This document shows positions 8,656-18,904 of a stretch of DNA of 64,000 nt, in pieces; the first letter of the stretch is position 1, and each line of letters opens with the position of its first letter. Made by a program: the position numbers and the translations under genes. The notes under the pieces were generated by a model that did not search any database, had not been told where the DNA came from, and saw only the letters and a list, made by a program, of their open reading frames with translations. The stretch is from positions 375,342 through 439,341 of the forward strand of contig NZ_JAPDOK010000001.1 of assembly GCF_026013415.1 (NCBI RefSeq), read 5' to 3'. The stretch comes from Sphingomonas caeni (GTDB taxonomy: Bacteria > Pseudomonadota > Alphaproteobacteria > Sphingomonadales > Sphingomonadaceae).

Positions 8656-9647
8656 CGGCGGCCGATCGAACCGAGCGAGAACCGGCCGGGATCGCATTGC
8701 CGGGCACGTCGCCCGCCGGCGGCGGCAAGGACGCGTTGGAGACGGGGCTGCGCGCCTGGCTGCTCGGGGGCGATGTCTCGATCCAGTATCAGGTTCGACG
8801 CGACCTGCTCGACGAAGATGATCCCCTTTTGCGCGCGAGGATCGCCAACCAAGGCTGGGGTGCGCGTTTCCTGGCGTGCCGGAACCCTGACGGCTCGTGG
8901 GGCCGCGGCTTCTACCAGCCCAAATGGACCAGCTCGCATTATACGCTGCTCGACCTGAAGACGCTGGGGATCGCCCCCGATCATCCGGTTCCGCGCGAAA
9001 GCGTGAACAGGATTCTCGCCGCGCAATGGTTCGCCGACGGCGGCATCGGCCCCGCCCGTTCCATCGGAGTCAGCGACGTCTGTGTGAACGGCATGTTCCT
9101 GAACTATGCCAGCTATTTCGGCGCACCCGAGGCATCGCTGCGGCGGATTGTCGACTTCATCCTTGCCCAGTGGATGGAAGACGGCGGCTTCAATTGCTGG
9201 CGGAATCGCTCGGGCGCGCGCCACAGCTCCATGGATTCGACCCTCTCGGTGCTGGAAGGTCTCCATGAATATGCCGCCAACGGCTATGGCTATCGGCGGG
9301 AGGAGCTGGAACGCGCGTCGGCGGCCGGGCGTGAGTTTCTCTTGCGGCATCGGCTGTTCCGCTCGGAACGCAGCGGGGAAGTGATCCGCGATGACATGCT
9401 CCGGTTGTGCTTCCCGCCACGCTGGAAATTCAACATCCTCAGGGCCCTGGACTATTTTCGGTCCGCGGCAGCCTGGGACGACAGGATGACGGAGGCATTG
9501 GCGATCGTCCGATCGAAATGCAGGGAAGGACGCTGGCTGTTGCCCGCGCCTCATCCGGGGCAGGTTCATTTCGTCATGGAGCAGCCGGGCGCGCCGAGCC
9601 GATGGAACACCCTGATCGCGCTTCGGGTGCTGCGCGCCTGTCGGTGA
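8646..9647 (+). CDS. Terpenoid-cyclase/prenyltransferase-fold (alpha-toroid) protein
   Basis: This 333-residue protein has repeated QW-like segments: NPDGSWGRGFY at about residue 79, AAQWFADGGIGP at about 127, and AQWMEDGGFNCWR at about 176. These are typical of the alpha/alpha toroid shared by squalene cyclases and prenyltransferase beta subunits. It lacks the DXDD motif of hopene cyclase, so it is unlikely to cyclise squalene. ATG 8646 is used; ATG 8652 is also possible. It ends 42 bp from a convergent operon. Confidence 0.7.
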   Translation: MAMTAADRTEREPAGIALPGTSPAGGGKDALETGLRAWLLGGDVSIQYQVRRDLLDEDDPLLRARIANQGWGARFLACRNPDGSWGRGFYQPKWTSSHYTLLDLKTLGIAPDHPVPRESVNRILAAQWFADGGIGPARSIGVSDVCVNGMFLNYASYFGAPEASLRRIVDFILAQWMEDGGFNCWRNRSGARHSSMDSTLSVLEGLHEYAANGYGYRREELERASAAGREFLLRHRLFRSERSGEVIRDDMLRLCFPPRWKFNILRALDYFRSAAAWDDRMTEALAIVRSKCREGRWLLPAPHPGQVHFVMEQPGAPSRWNTLIALRVLRACR

Positions 9648-9689
9648 AGCAGTCGCGCGCTCGGATATCCACCAGCGCCTGTCCCTGGC

Positions 9690-10907
9690 TCAAGAGCCGT
9701 CCGCAATCCGCACCTTCACGCCGTCGGCCACCTTGTCGCCGGGATGAAGGATCACCCGATCGCCCGGTGCGAGCCCGCCGAGCACCTGGGCCGCGTCGGC
9801 GTTCATCCGGCCGATCCTGACGGATACCGCCCGGGCGACGCCGCCGCTGATCCGGAAGACCTGCCAGTCGCTGCCGCTGCGAAACAGCGCGCTGATCGGG
9901 ACCAGCACCGCATCTTCCGCCCGCCATGTCTCGATCCGGACCGTCGCGCGAAAGCCGTGACCCAGCCGGGTCCATGCCTCGCGGGGCTCCGCGAAATCGA
10001 TGACGACATTGACGCGCTGTTCCTCCACGCCGAGCGCCGAGACCTTGAGAAAGCCAAAGGGCTCGACCAGCCGGACTCGTCCCTTGAGCGGCCGCGCGCC
10101 ACCCCAATCCTCGATTGACACGGCCGCGCCGGGCCTGACCTGCACCGCATCGGCGGAAAGCAGGTCCGTCACCATCTCGAGCCCGGCGGGATCCCCAACG
10201 GAGACCAACGGCGTACCGGCCACCACCACACGCATGCTCTCCTGCGGCACCGTCAGCACCGTTCCCGATACCGGCGCGCGGACTTCGACCACGCCGCGAC
10301 CCGTCGTGCCGCTCCCCGGCGCGATCAGGCCGGCGCGTGCGGCGTTGACGCTCTCGCGCGCGGCCCACTCACCCTGGCGCGCCGCATGCACTGCGGCGCG
10401 GGCGCGGTCGCGGGTGGCGCGCGCCGCATCGAGCGCGGCCTGCGTCACGAACCCGCGTTCACGCAGCGTGGCGGTGCGGGTCAGTTGACGTTCGGCGAGA
10501 TCCTGGGCCGCGAGCGCATCTTCCACCTGTGCATGCGCCGCCGCCGCCTGCGCCTCGAGCATGCGCACATTGGCCTGAATCTGGGCAAGCGCGCGCGCGT
10601 CGAGCGCGCCCGGCTCGGCCGGCCGGATGCGCGCGAGCAGGGTCTCGCCGGCAACCACGCGCGCGCCGGGCTTGAGCGGCACGCGCAGCAGCTCGCCGGT
10701 GATCGGCGCGGAGACCATATAGAGATCCCGTACGCGCGTTTCGGCAAGGTCGTCGATGGTGACCGCCATCGGCCCACGCGCGACTTCGCCCGCCTCGACC
10801 TCGACCGCCGGGGTCCGGGTCGCGACGAACAGCGCTATCGCGAGGACGACCGCGATCAGCAGGACGAGGATCCTGGGCCCGGTGACAAGTTTGCGTCGCA
10901 TGGTCAT
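9690..10907 (-). CDS. HlyD-family periplasmic adaptor of an ABC exporter
   Basis: This 405-residue protein has one N-terminal membrane anchor (about 12-30), a lipoyl half-motif, a coiled-coil hairpin from about 100 to 185 rich in Ala/Gln/Arg, then beta-barrel and membrane-proximal domains ending in LAPGDRVILHPGDKVADG. It fits a MacA/DevB-type adaptor. ATG 10907 overlaps the stop of the permease gene (ATGA). With the ATPase and permease upstream it forms a tripartite exporter; the substrate is unknown. Confidence 0.9.
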   Translation of the reverse strand: MTMRRKLVTGPRILVLLIAVVLAIALFVATRTPAVEVEAGEVARGPMAVTIDDLAETRVRDLYMVSAPITGELLRVPLKPGARVVAGETLLARIRPAEPGALDARALAQIQANVRMLEAQAAAAHAQVEDALAAQDLAERQLTRTATLRERGFVTQAALDAARATRDRARAAVHAARQGEWAARESVNAARAGLIAPGSGTTGRGVVEVRAPVSGTVLTVPQESMRVVVAGTPLVSVGDPAGLEMVTDLLSADAVQVRPGAAVSIEDWGGARPLKGRVRLVEPFGFLKVSALGVEEQRVNVVIDFAEPREAWTRLGHGFRATVRIETWRAEDAVLVPISALFRSGSDWQVFRISGGVARAVSVRIGRMNADAAQVLGGLAPGDRVILHPGDKVADGVKVRIADGS

Positions 10908-13282
10908 TCCCTGGTCTTGAGCGCGCGGATCAGGTCGAGCCTGTCGACGCGGTAGCGGATGAGGAGCGCGGTGCCGGCCGCGGCGGCGGCGACGAGGAGA
11001 ATGCTCCGGGCAAATACGCGCGGGTCGATATCGAAGGGGATCGTGAACATCTCGGTGCTGAACTGGCCGATCAGGAACCGCCACAGTTCGACGCCCGCCC
11101 AGATACCGAGCGGAAGCGCGAGCAGCACGAGCAGCGCCTGCTCGCCGAGCAGGACGAACGCGACTTCGCGGCGACGAAAGCCGAGGACCCTGAGCGAGGC
11201 AAGATCGCGGGCGCGCTCCGAAAGGCTGATGCGCGCGCTGTTGTAGACCACGCCGACGACCACGAGCATCGCGAGGCCGACATAGAAGAAGGTCTGGATC
11301 GCGAAATTCTGCTCGATCGTCTCGTTCATCGTGCGCAGCATCGCCGTGCGCGCCGAGACGCCGGCGACCATCGGGCTCGCCTTCAGGCGCGAATAGACCC
11401 TGGGCAAGGCGATCGGATCGACCTGCAGATAAGCGCCCGACAATGTGTTTCCTTCGCGCAGCAGACGGTTCAGGCTGGCGCGGTCGACGCTCGCGGCGCT
11501 CCCGAAGGGACTGTCGAGCACCGCTGCGACGTGCAGCCGGAAACGGGGCCGCTCGCCTTCGGTCACTGCCGCCTCGATCGTATCGCCGACACCGACGCCG
11601 AGCCGGCGAGCGGTGCGCCCGGACAGGACCGCGCCAGCGGCGGGAGGCTCGTAGGTGCCGCCATCGAGATCGATCAGGCGCGACAGTCCGCCGCCCTGCT
11701 CTACTCCCGACAGCGCTTCGCGGACCTCGTGCTGGCGCGAGCGCAGGCGCGCGCCAACGGCGCGGAAGGGCTGGACGCGGAGCACGCCGGGAATCCGCTC
11801 GAGTTCGTGAAGCGCGCGCGCGTCGCGCGGCTCGGCGAAGGTGACGATGAGATCGGACCGGTCGGCGACGCCGAAGCCCAGGTCGATCATCCGGCCAATG
11901 CTGGCGGTGGGACTGGCCGAAGAGACGTAGAGCATGGTCGCGGCCGCGAGGCCGAGCACGGTCAGTCCGGACCGGATCGGCCGGCGCAGCAGCCCGCGGA
12001 CGATGATCCGGCTCGGCTCGTCGGGGCCGACCGCGCCCGCCAGCCAGGTCACGGCGCGGCTCGAATAGTCGGGCGGCGCCTCGGGCCGCATCGCATCGGC
12101 CGGCGACAGCCGCGCCGATCGCCAGACCGCGGTCGTTGCACCCAGCACCACCGGAATCAGCGTGGCGGCGCCGGCGAGCAGATAGGCGTTGCCGTCGATC
12201 CGGAACTCGAGGAAGGGAAAGGCGAAAAAGCGCTGGTAGATGCCGGCCATGCCGCGCCCGAGCCAGGCGCCGAGCGCGATCCCGAGCGCCAGCCCGCCAA
12301 TCGAGAGCAGCGTGGCGAGCTGAACATAGTGGAGCATGATCGCCCGAACGGGGAAGCCAAACGCCTTGAGGAGGCCGATCACCTCGCGCTCGGTATCGAC
12401 CAGCCTAGCGAGCACGATGTTCAACAGGAAGGCGGCGACGAGCAGAAATACCGGCGGCAACAATGTCGCCATGGTCGTCAACTGGTCGATCTCGCCGGCG
12501 ACGAACCGGTCCGAAATCTGCTGCTCGCGCGAATAGGCGCCGATCCCGCCATAGGGGCCGAGCAGCAGGTCGAGACGCCGTTCGACCTCGGGAATGCTTG
12601 CCCCCGGCGCCAGCCGCACGAGCACGTCGTTGAAAGCCTGATTCAGATCGAGCGCAGCCGCGAGCTGCTCGCGGCCCATCCAGATGATCGCCGAGCGGCG
12701 ATTGTCGGGAAAGATCTGGCCCGCCGACAGGACATAGACATATTCGGGCGAAAGCACCGAGCCGACGAGGCGCAACTCGACCTGCTTACCATAAAGCACG
12801 GCCTTGACCGGATCGCCGATGGAGAGCCCCGCTGCCTTCACGAACGCCTCGTTGGCGACGATTTCCTCGGGATGGCGCGGATCAGGAAGACGCCCCTCGC
12901 GCAGCACCAGCTGGTGAAGCGCCTCGGGGCGTGGGGACGGCAGCGAATGGACCTGCGCCGTCACCGGTTCGGCCACCTGTGCGACGTCGAGCGTCGCCCG
13001 CGTCGTGATCCTGCTGTCCGCTGCTGCAACGCCCGGCAGCAGGCGAACCTTCGTCATGACCGTCTCGGGCGCGCGCACGAGCGGCGCGAACACATCGGCG
13101 AAGCGATAGCGGTCGTAATAGGCGTCGCGGGTCGCCTCGAGCGAGCCGATCAGCCCGACCGCCATCACCATCGTGCCCACGCCCGCCGCGATCACCAGCG
13201 CGATCGCCACGGCCTGGCCGCGCAGGCGCCAGAAGTCGCGGAACAGCTTGACCGTCAGCGTCGAGCGGAAGCGCCTCACCAT
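10904..13282 (-). CDS. FtsX/MacB-type ABC transporter permease (two-module)
   Basis: This 792-residue permease has eight predicted helices. One is near the N-terminus, three lie around residues 270-420, one follows about 80 residues later, and three are in the last 140 residues. They are separated by two large extracytoplasmic domains, the arrangement of fused FtsX permeases of the DevC/MacB superfamily. Such mechanotransmission exporters move lipids or peptides from the periplasmic side. It overlaps the ATPase gene by 7 bp at its start and the adaptor gene by 4 bp at its end. Confidence 0.9.
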   Translation of the reverse strand: MVRRFRSTLTVKLFRDFWRLRGQAVAIALVIAAGVGTMVMAVGLIGSLEATRDAYYDRYRFADVFAPLVRAPETVMTKVRLLPGVAAADSRITTRATLDVAQVAEPVTAQVHSLPSPRPEALHQLVLREGRLPDPRHPEEIVANEAFVKAAGLSIGDPVKAVLYGKQVELRLVGSVLSPEYVYVLSAGQIFPDNRRSAIIWMGREQLAAALDLNQAFNDVLVRLAPGASIPEVERRLDLLLGPYGGIGAYSREQQISDRFVAGEIDQLTTMATLLPPVFLLVAAFLLNIVLARLVDTEREVIGLLKAFGFPVRAIMLHYVQLATLLSIGGLALGIALGAWLGRGMAGIYQRFFAFPFLEFRIDGNAYLLAGAATLIPVVLGATTAVWRSARLSPADAMRPEAPPDYSSRAVTWLAGAVGPDEPSRIIVRGLLRRPIRSGLTVLGLAAATMLYVSSASPTASIGRMIDLGFGVADRSDLIVTFAEPRDARALHELERIPGVLRVQPFRAVGARLRSRQHEVREALSGVEQGGGLSRLIDLDGGTYEPPAAGAVLSGRTARRLGVGVGDTIEAAVTEGERPRFRLHVAAVLDSPFGSAASVDRASLNRLLREGNTLSGAYLQVDPIALPRVYSRLKASPMVAGVSARTAMLRTMNETIEQNFAIQTFFYVGLAMLVVVGVVYNSARISLSERARDLASLRVLGFRRREVAFVLLGEQALLVLLALPLGIWAGVELWRFLIGQFSTEMFTIPFDIDPRVFARSILLVAAAAAGTALLIRYRVDRLDLIRALKTRE

Positions 13283-14025
13283 GTCAGTCCCATCGGGGAG
13301 GCGCGGACGGCATTGTGCCGCCGGCCGGTGATCCGGCCGTCCCCGAACAGCAGCACCTCGTCCGCGATGTCGGCGATCACTGCATTGTGAGTGATGACGA
13401 AGGTAGTCGTGCCGAGCTCGCGGTTGACCTGGTCGAGCGCGGCGAGGACGCGTGTGCCGGTCTGGCTGTCGAGCGCGCCGGTAGGCTCGTCGCACAGCAG
13501 CACCTCGGGCCGCTTGGCGATGGCGCGCGCGATCGCCACGCGCTGCTGCTCGCCGCCCGAAAGCTGCGCCGGAAAATGATCGAGCCGCGCCTCGAGCCCA
13601 ACCATCGCGAGCGCGTCGGCGGGGTCCATCGGATTGTCGGAAATCTCGGTGATCAGCGAGACATTCTCGCGCGCGGTCAGCGACGCCACCAGATTGTAGA
13701 ACTGGAACACGAAGCCGACGTTGCGGCGGCGATACTCGGTAAGCGCGTCGTCATCGAACGCGGTGACGTCGCGGTCGTGGAACCAGGCATGGCCCGAAGT
13801 GGCGTGGTCCAGCCCGCCGAGAATGTTGAGCAGGGTCGACTTGCCCGATCCCGAAGGACCGAGCAGCACGATCATCGCGCCCGCGGACGCGACGAGATCG
13901 ACCCCGCGCAGCGCATGCACGGCGTTCTCGCCCTCGCCATAGGTCTTGGTCAGGCCCTCGACGCGATAGACGAGTGATCGCTGCGCGTCCGCACGCTCAT
14001 CAGCTTCGGGCGCCAGCCTTGTCAT
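13276..14025 (-). CDS. ABC transporter ATP-binding protein (MacB/LolD class)
   Basis: This 249-residue ATPase has Walker [10 protein letters not shown] at 56-64, a Q-loop in FVFQFYN, signature [14 protein letters not shown], Walker [12 protein letters not shown] and an H-loop in VITHN. It resembles the LolD/MacB nucleotide-binding group. Its operon partners are the glycosyltransferase 27 bp upstream and the overlapping permease downstream. Confidence 0.93.
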   Translation of the reverse strand: MTRLAPEADERADAQRSLVYRVEGLTKTYGEGENAVHALRGVDLVASAGAMIVLLGPSGSGKSTLLNILGGLDHATSGHAWFHDRDVTAFDDDALTEYRRRNVGFVFQFYNLVASLTARENVSLITEISDNPMDPADALAMVGLEARLDHFPAQLSGGEQQRVAIARAIAKRPEVLLCDEPTGALDSQTGTRVLAALDQVNRELGTTTFVITHNAVIADIADEVLLFGDGRITGRRHNAVRASPMGLTW

Positions 14026-14052
14026 CTCTGTCCCCCACCTGGCTCGGGCGGC

Positions 14053-15351
14053 TCAGCCGGCGGTGGCCATCTGGCGGACCGTAACCGCCGCGTCCCCAGG
14101 ACAAGCGGAAACCCAGCGCATCGCACCGCAGGTCGCCGGACGTTCGCCGAGCATCTCGCCGAACGCGGCCATCGACCGCTCGGCCATCCGCGCCCAGATC
14201 ATCGAGCGGCCATGCGCATAGGCCGCCGCCGCGCCGCGGGCGCGCCTCACGTCGTTGCTCAGCAATGTGCCGATTGCGTCCGCGGTTGCCGGGACGTCCC
14301 CGAACCCGACGAGCGTGCCCCGCCCTTGAGCGAGGAGCTCGGCGGCATGGGCGTAGGGTGTCGAAACGATCGGCTTCCCGAGACCCAGCGCGTAGGCGAG
14401 CGTTCCCGAAGTGATCTGCGCCGGGTTCGCATAGGGCGTCACGTAAACGTCCGCCGCGGCGATGCGGTCGAGCAGTTCCTGCTCGCCGAGGAAGCGATTC
14501 TCCCAGCGTAGCGCATGATCGACCCCCAGCCCGGCGGCGAGCGTCTGAAGCCGCTCGCGATACGCCTCGCCTTCGTGCGCGATGAGGTGCGGATGGGTGG
14601 CGCCGACGATCGAATAGAGCGCGTCGGGGCGGCGGCGGAGGATCGCCGGCAACGCCTCGATCACAGTCTCGATACCCTTGCCGGGCGACAACAGGCCGAA
14701 GGTCAGGATCGTCGGCCGATCCTCCAGTCCGAAGCGACTGCGCGCCACGCCAGGATCGACATAGGCGCGGTCCGGCACGCCGTGGGGGATGACGGCGACT
14801 TCGTTGCCCCGGATGCCATAGACGCGCTCGAGTATCTCCCGCCCCCGCTCGGCCATGACGATCAGTAGCGACGCGCGCGCCGCCAGCCGCTCGATCACGC
14901 GCCGCTGCTCGGGATCGGGGGTTTCGAGCACCGTGTGCAGTGTCACCACCAGCGGCGCGGAAATGCGGTCGACCAGCTCGAACAGATAGCTGCCGGCCGG
15001 CCCGCCGTAGATGCCGAACTCGTGCTGGACCCAGACCAGGTCGGGGCGGCTCGCCTCGATCGCCCGCGCCGCATCGCGATAGCTTGCGCGGTCTTCCTGC
15101 GCGATGGCGCGCGTCACGCTGGGCGGAAAGCGATAGCTGCGCCCCGGATCGACCATCGCATAATGGTCCACGGCCACGGCCGGGAACCGCTCACGCAACG
15201 CGTCATGGACGTGGCTGGTGAAGGTGGCGAGGCCGCACAGCCTGGGCAGTGCATTGCCGATCAAAGCGATCCGATCGACATGCGAGCGATGAAGGACGGT
15301 GCCGGCACCAAAGCCGGACGAAAAAATGCGGGCGGTGTCGGGGCGCATCAT
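14053..15351 (-). CDS. Glycosyltransferase family 4 protein
   Basis: This 432-residue GT-B glycosyltransferase has an N-terminal acceptor domain (LCGLATFTSHVHDAL, then WVQHEFGIYGG). Its C-terminal GT4 domain contains LTFGLLSPGKGIE, AADVYVTPYANP and the donor-binding segment SGTLAYALGLGKP. The ATG at 15351 follows AGGGAGAC, which rules out the longer open frame to 15558. It heads the minus-strand operon with the ABC exporter and diverges from ppsA; the 125 bp between them contain the shared palindrome at 15405. Sugar and acceptor are unknown. Confidence 0.88.
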   Translation of the reverse strand: MMRPDTARIFSSGFGAGTVLHRSHVDRIALIGNALPRLCGLATFTSHVHDALRERFPAVAVDHYAMVDPGRSYRFPPSVTRAIAQEDRASYRDAARAIEASRPDLVWVQHEFGIYGGPAGSYLFELVDRISAPLVVTLHTVLETPDPEQRRVIERLAARASLLIVMAERGREILERVYGIRGNEVAVIPHGVPDRAYVDPGVARSRFGLEDRPTILTFGLLSPGKGIETVIEALPAILRRRPDALYSIVGATHPHLIAHEGEAYRERLQTLAAGLGVDHALRWENRFLGEQELLDRIAAADVYVTPYANPAQITSGTLAYALGLGKPIVSTPYAHAAELLAQGRGTLVGFGDVPATADAIGTLLSNDVRRARGAAAAYAHGRSMIWARMAERSMAAFGEMLGERPATCGAMRWVSACPGDAAVTVRQMATAG

Positions 15352-15404
15352 CGTCTCCCTGGGAAGATTGCCCCCTTGCCTATCGATACCGCCGCCGGGC
15401 GAGG

Positions 15405-15424
15405 ATACGGAATTGTCCCAATGC
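15405..15424. promoter_or_regulatory. Shared GGA-N4-TCC palindrome, site 4, within a longer inverted repeat
   Basis: ATACGGAATTGTCCCAATGC lies midway between the glycosyltransferase start (15351) and the ppsA start (15477), about 62-64 bp from each. Its left half ATACGGA equals that of the site at 19341. A second half-copy, GGGACATTGCGTATC at 15430-15444, gives an imperfect 41 bp inverted repeat, so two dimers could bind. Confidence 0.5.
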
Positions 15425-15476
15425 GCCTCGGGACATTGCGTATCGTCACGCGCGCCGGAACGTTCAATTTGAGCCG

Positions 15477-17933
15477 ATGACCGAGACAGCCACCCTGCCG
15501 CCGCCAGGCGAAAGCCCTGCGGCTCAGTCCAGCCCCTCGCCGCAGCATGAAGCGGCATGGGTGCTGCCCCTTGAAGCGACCAGCATGAGCGACGTGCCGC
15601 AGGTCGGCGGCAAGAACGCCTCGCTCGGCGAGATGATGCGGCATCTCGCGCCGGCGGGCGTCCGGATACCGGAGGGCTTCGCGATCACCGCCGCGGCGTA
15701 TCGCGCCACGATCGCCGAAGCCGGCCTCGACAGCGCTTTGCGGGGCGCGATCGAGGAATATCGTGGCGGCCGCAGGCAGCTTCACCACACGGGTGAAGCG
15801 ATCCGGTCGATGATCGCGAACGCCAGTCTCCCCGCCCGCCTCGTCCAGGCGGTCCGCGAAAGCTATCGCGATCTCTGCGAGCGAACGGGCGTCCCCAACG
15901 TCGCCGTCGCGGTCCGGTCGAGCGCGACTGCGGAAGACCTCCCAGACGCGAGCTTCGCCGGCCAGCAGGAAACCTTGCTGAACGTCGCGGGCGAGGAAGC
16001 CCTGCTCGCGGCGTGCCGCACCTGTTACGCGTCGCTCTTCACCGACCGCGCGATCAGCTATCGCGAGGCCAAGGGATTCGACCATTTTGCCGTCGCGCTA
16101 TCCATCGGCGTCCAGCGCATGGTGCGCGCCGACAAGGGTGGATCGGGCGTGATGTTCTCGCTCGATACCGAAACCGGCTTCCCCAACCTCATCTCGATCA
16201 GCGCGGCGTGGGGCCTCGGCGAGCCGGTGGTGCAGGGATCGGTGGACCCGGACCTCTATCGCGTCTTCAAGCCCCTGCTGGCGAACCCGAGCCTCGCGCC
16301 GATCGTCGAGCGCAAGCTCGGCGGCAAGGCGCGGAAGATGCGCTACGCCCGCAAGGGCACACGGATCGTCGCGACCAGCCGGGCCGAACGCCGTGCCTTC
16401 GTGCTTCGGGATGAAGAGGTGCTGACCCTGGCGCGCTGGGCCGTCGCGGTCGAGGCGCATTACGGGCGGCCGATGGATATGGAATGGGCCAAGGACGGCG
16501 TGACCGGCGAGCTCTTCATGGTTCAGGCGCGGCCGGAAACCGTGCATGCGCTCCGCTCCGCTTCCACGCTTCGCAGCTGGCGGCTCGACGGAACGGGCAA
16601 GCTGCTCGTCACCGGATCGGCGGTTGGTCAGGCGATCGCTTCCGGCCCCGTCTGCCTGATCCGCGACGCGCGGGACATCGAGCGCTTCCCCGACGGCGCG
16701 ATCCTGGTCACCGAGATGACCGACCCCGACTGGGTGCCGGTGATGCGCCGCGCGGCGGGCATCGTCACCGATCATGGCGGCTCGACCAGCCATGCCGCGA
16801 TCGTCAGCCGCGAGCTTGGCGTTCCCGCGGTCGTCGGCACCGGTAGCGCTACCCGGCTGCTGCGCGACGGTGACCAGATCACGCTCTCCTGCGCACAAGG
16901 GGAGGAGGGCCGCGTTCTCGAAGGCCTGATTCCGTTCAGCAGCGAGACGATCGAGATCGACGCGCTGCCCCGGACGCGCACCGAGCTCATGCTGAACCTC
17001 GCCGATCCCGATGCCGCGCTCGCCTGGTGGCTCCTGCCCGCCAGGGGGGTCGGCCTCGCGCGCATGGAATTCATCGTCAGCAACCATGTCCGCGTCCATC
17101 CAATGGCGCTGGTCCATCCGGAGCGCGTTTCCGATCCGCGCGAGCGCCGCAGGATCGCCGAACTGACCCAGGGCCATGCGGATCCACGCGACTATTTCGT
17201 GTCCAGGCTGGCCCTCGGTATCGCCAAGATCGCCAGCGTCTTCCATCCGCATCCCGCGATCGTCCGGCTGAGCGACTTCAAGACCAATGAATATGCCGGG
17301 CTGCTGGGCGGCCGCGACTTCGAGCCGCGCGAGGAGAATCCGATGCTCGGGTTCCGCGGCGCCTCGCGCTATTATCATGAGCGCTACCGCGAAGGCTTCG
17401 CGCTCGAATGCCGCGCGCTCAAGCAGGTGCGGGAGACGATCGGGCTCAGCAACGTCGTAGTGATGGTGCCCTTCTGCCGCACGCCCGAAGAGGCCCGCCT
17501 CGTCCTCGCCGAAATGGCTGCGAACGGACTGGTGCGCGGCGAGAACGGGCTCGAAATCTACATGATGTGCGAGATTCCTTCGAACATCGTCCTCGCCGAG
17601 GAATTCTCCGCGCGGTTCGACGGTTTCTCGATCGGCTCGAACGACCTGACCCAATTGATGCTCGGGATCGACCGCGATTCCGATGTGCTGGCGCCTTTGT
17701 TCGACGAGCGCAGCCCCGCTGTCACGCGGATGATCGCCGACTTCGTACGACGCGCGCAGGTTTGCGGCGCCAAGGTCGGAATCTGCGGTCAGGCGCCGAG
17801 CAACTATCCGGAGTTTGCGCGGTTCCTGGTCGAACACGGGATCGACTCGATCTCGCTCAATCCCGACAGCTTCGTGCCCACGCTGCGGCGGCTGGCCGAG
17901 GTCGAGCAGGCATTGGATGCGGAACGAACATGA
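15477..17933 (+). CDS. ppsA: Phosphoenolpyruvate synthase
   Basis: This 818-residue enzyme converts pyruvate, ATP and water to PEP, AMP and phosphate, the entry step of gluconeogenesis from C3 compounds. The N-terminal ATP-grasp part starts at VGGKNASLGEM (about 44-54). The phosphohistidine is His439 in GGSTSHAAIVSREL. The C-terminal PEP/pyruvate domain ends with the catalytic Cys770 in GICGQAPSNYP. ATG 15477 removes 76 non-conserved upstream residues of the open frame. It overlaps the PfkB-family kinase by ATGA. Pairing ppsA with a sugar kinase suggests carbon-flux control under stress. Confidence 0.93.
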   Translation: MTETATLPPPGESPAAQSSPSPQHEAAWVLPLEATSMSDVPQVGGKNASLGEMMRHLAPAGVRIPEGFAITAAAYRATIAEAGLDSALRGAIEEYRGGRRQLHHTGEAIRSMIANASLPARLVQAVRESYRDLCERTGVPNVAVAVRSSATAEDLPDASFAGQQETLLNVAGEEALLAACRTCYASLFTDRAISYREAKGFDHFAVALSIGVQRMVRADKGGSGVMFSLDTETGFPNLISISAAWGLGEPVVQGSVDPDLYRVFKPLLANPSLAPIVERKLGGKARKMRYARKGTRIVATSRAERRAFVLRDEEVLTLARWAVAVEAHYGRPMDMEWAKDGVTGELFMVQARPETVHALRSASTLRSWRLDGTGKLLVTGSAVGQAIASGPVCLIRDARDIERFPDGAILVTEMTDPDWVPVMRRAAGIVTDHGGSTSHAAIVSRELGVPAVVGTGSATRLLRDGDQITLSCAQGEEGRVLEGLIPFSSETIEIDALPRTRTELMLNLADPDAALAWWLLPARGVGLARMEFIVSNHVRVHPMALVHPERVSDPRERRRIAELTQGHADPRDYFVSRLALGIAKIASVFHPHPAIVRLSDFKTNEYAGLLGGRDFEPREENPMLGFRGASRYYHERYREGFALECRALKQVRETIGLSNVVVMVPFCRTPEEARLVLAEMAANGLVRGENGLEIYMMCEIPSNIVLAEEFSARFDGFSIGSNDLTQLMLGIDRDSDVLAPLFDERSPAVTRMIADFVRRAQVCGAKVGICGQAPSNYPEFARFLVEHGIDSISLNPDSFVPTLRRLAEVEQALDAERT

Positions 17934-18898
17934 CCGAGATCGCCACGCTCACGATGAACCCAGCGCTCGACGTCACCACGGCGACCGAGACGGTCCGTCC
18001 CGGGCACAAACTGCGCTGCGGCGCCCCGCAGTTCGATCCGGGCGGCGGCGGCATCAATGTCGCGCGGGTGGTGACCGCGCTCGGCGGCGCGGCGACTGCG
18101 ATTTTCCCCAGCGGCGGCCCTCCGGGGCAGCGCATCGAGCAGCTTCTCGGTCAGGCGCAGGTGCCGTTTCGCGCGGTCGCGATCGCCGACATCACGCGCG
18201 AGAGCTTCACGGTCGACGAGAGCGGGACGGGCAACCAGTTTCGCTTCGTGCTGCCGGGCCCCGAATTGTCCGAGGCGGAGCAGGCATGCTGTCTCGAAGC
18301 GCTGAAGGCCTTGCCGCACCGCCCGCGCTGGCTCGTCGCCAGCGGCAGCCTGCCCCCCGGCGTGCCGGATGATTTCTACCTGAGGGTAGGCGGCATATGC
18401 CGATCACTGGACATTCGAATGCTGCTCGACAGCTCGGGACCCGCGCTCGCCGCATGCGCGGGTCTCAACGCTGCGCTCATCAAGCCGAGCCTGCGCGAGC
18501 TCGAGGACCTGGTTGGTCACCCGATCGGCAGCGACGAGGCCGAGGTAGCCGCTGCCCGCGAGCTGATCGGGCGCGGCTTTGCCGAAACCGTTCTGCTCTC
18601 GCTGGGTTCGCGCGGCGCCCTGCTGGTCACCCAGGATAGCGCGGAGCGGTTCCAAGCGATCGCGGTGCCAGTCCGCAGTACGGTGGGGGCCGGCGACAGC
18701 ATGATGGGCGGTGTCGTACTCGGCCTCTCGCGTGGAATGGCGCTTCGTGACACCGTCCCGCTCGGTATCGCGGCGGGCGCCGCGGCGTTGATGGCGCCCG
18801 GAACCGGGCTCGCGCACGCGGAGGATGTCGCACGGCTTCACGCCCAGCTGACCGGCGGATCGCCGAGCGGCACCATGAGCGCGAGCCCCTCCGGCTGA
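17930..18898 (+). CDS. PfkB-family sugar kinase (1-phosphofructokinase / 6-phosphofructokinase II type)
   Basis: This 322-residue ribokinase-fold kinase begins ATLTMNPALDVTT, as in FruK/PfkB/LacC proteins. It has the substrate-binding DPGGGGINVARV at about 39-50 and the anion-hole/catalytic-base motif VGAGDSMMGG near residue 252. It probably phosphorylates fructose-6-phosphate, fructose-1-phosphate or tagatose-6-phosphate; the sequence alone does not decide. It is translationally coupled to ppsA by ATGA. Confidence 0.88.
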   Translation: MTEIATLTMNPALDVTTATETVRPGHKLRCGAPQFDPGGGGINVARVVTALGGAATAIFPSGGPPGQRIEQLLGQAQVPFRAVAIADITRESFTVDESGTGNQFRFVLPGPELSEAEQACCLEALKALPHRPRWLVASGSLPPGVPDDFYLRVGGICRSLDIRMLLDSSGPALAACAGLNAALIKPSLRELEDLVGHPIGSDEAEVAAARELIGRGFAETVLLSLGSRGALLVTQDSAERFQAIAVPVRSTVGAGDSMMGGVVLGLSRGMALRDTVPLGIAAGAAALMAPGTGLAHAEDVARLHAQLTGGSPSGTMSASPSG

Positions 18899-18904
18899 GC
18901 GCCG

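Noticed and set aside
11531..13390. Open frame of about 620 codons on the plus strand
   Set aside because: Shadow of the FtsX permease; sequence is low-complexity Arg/Gln/Ala without strands or motifs.
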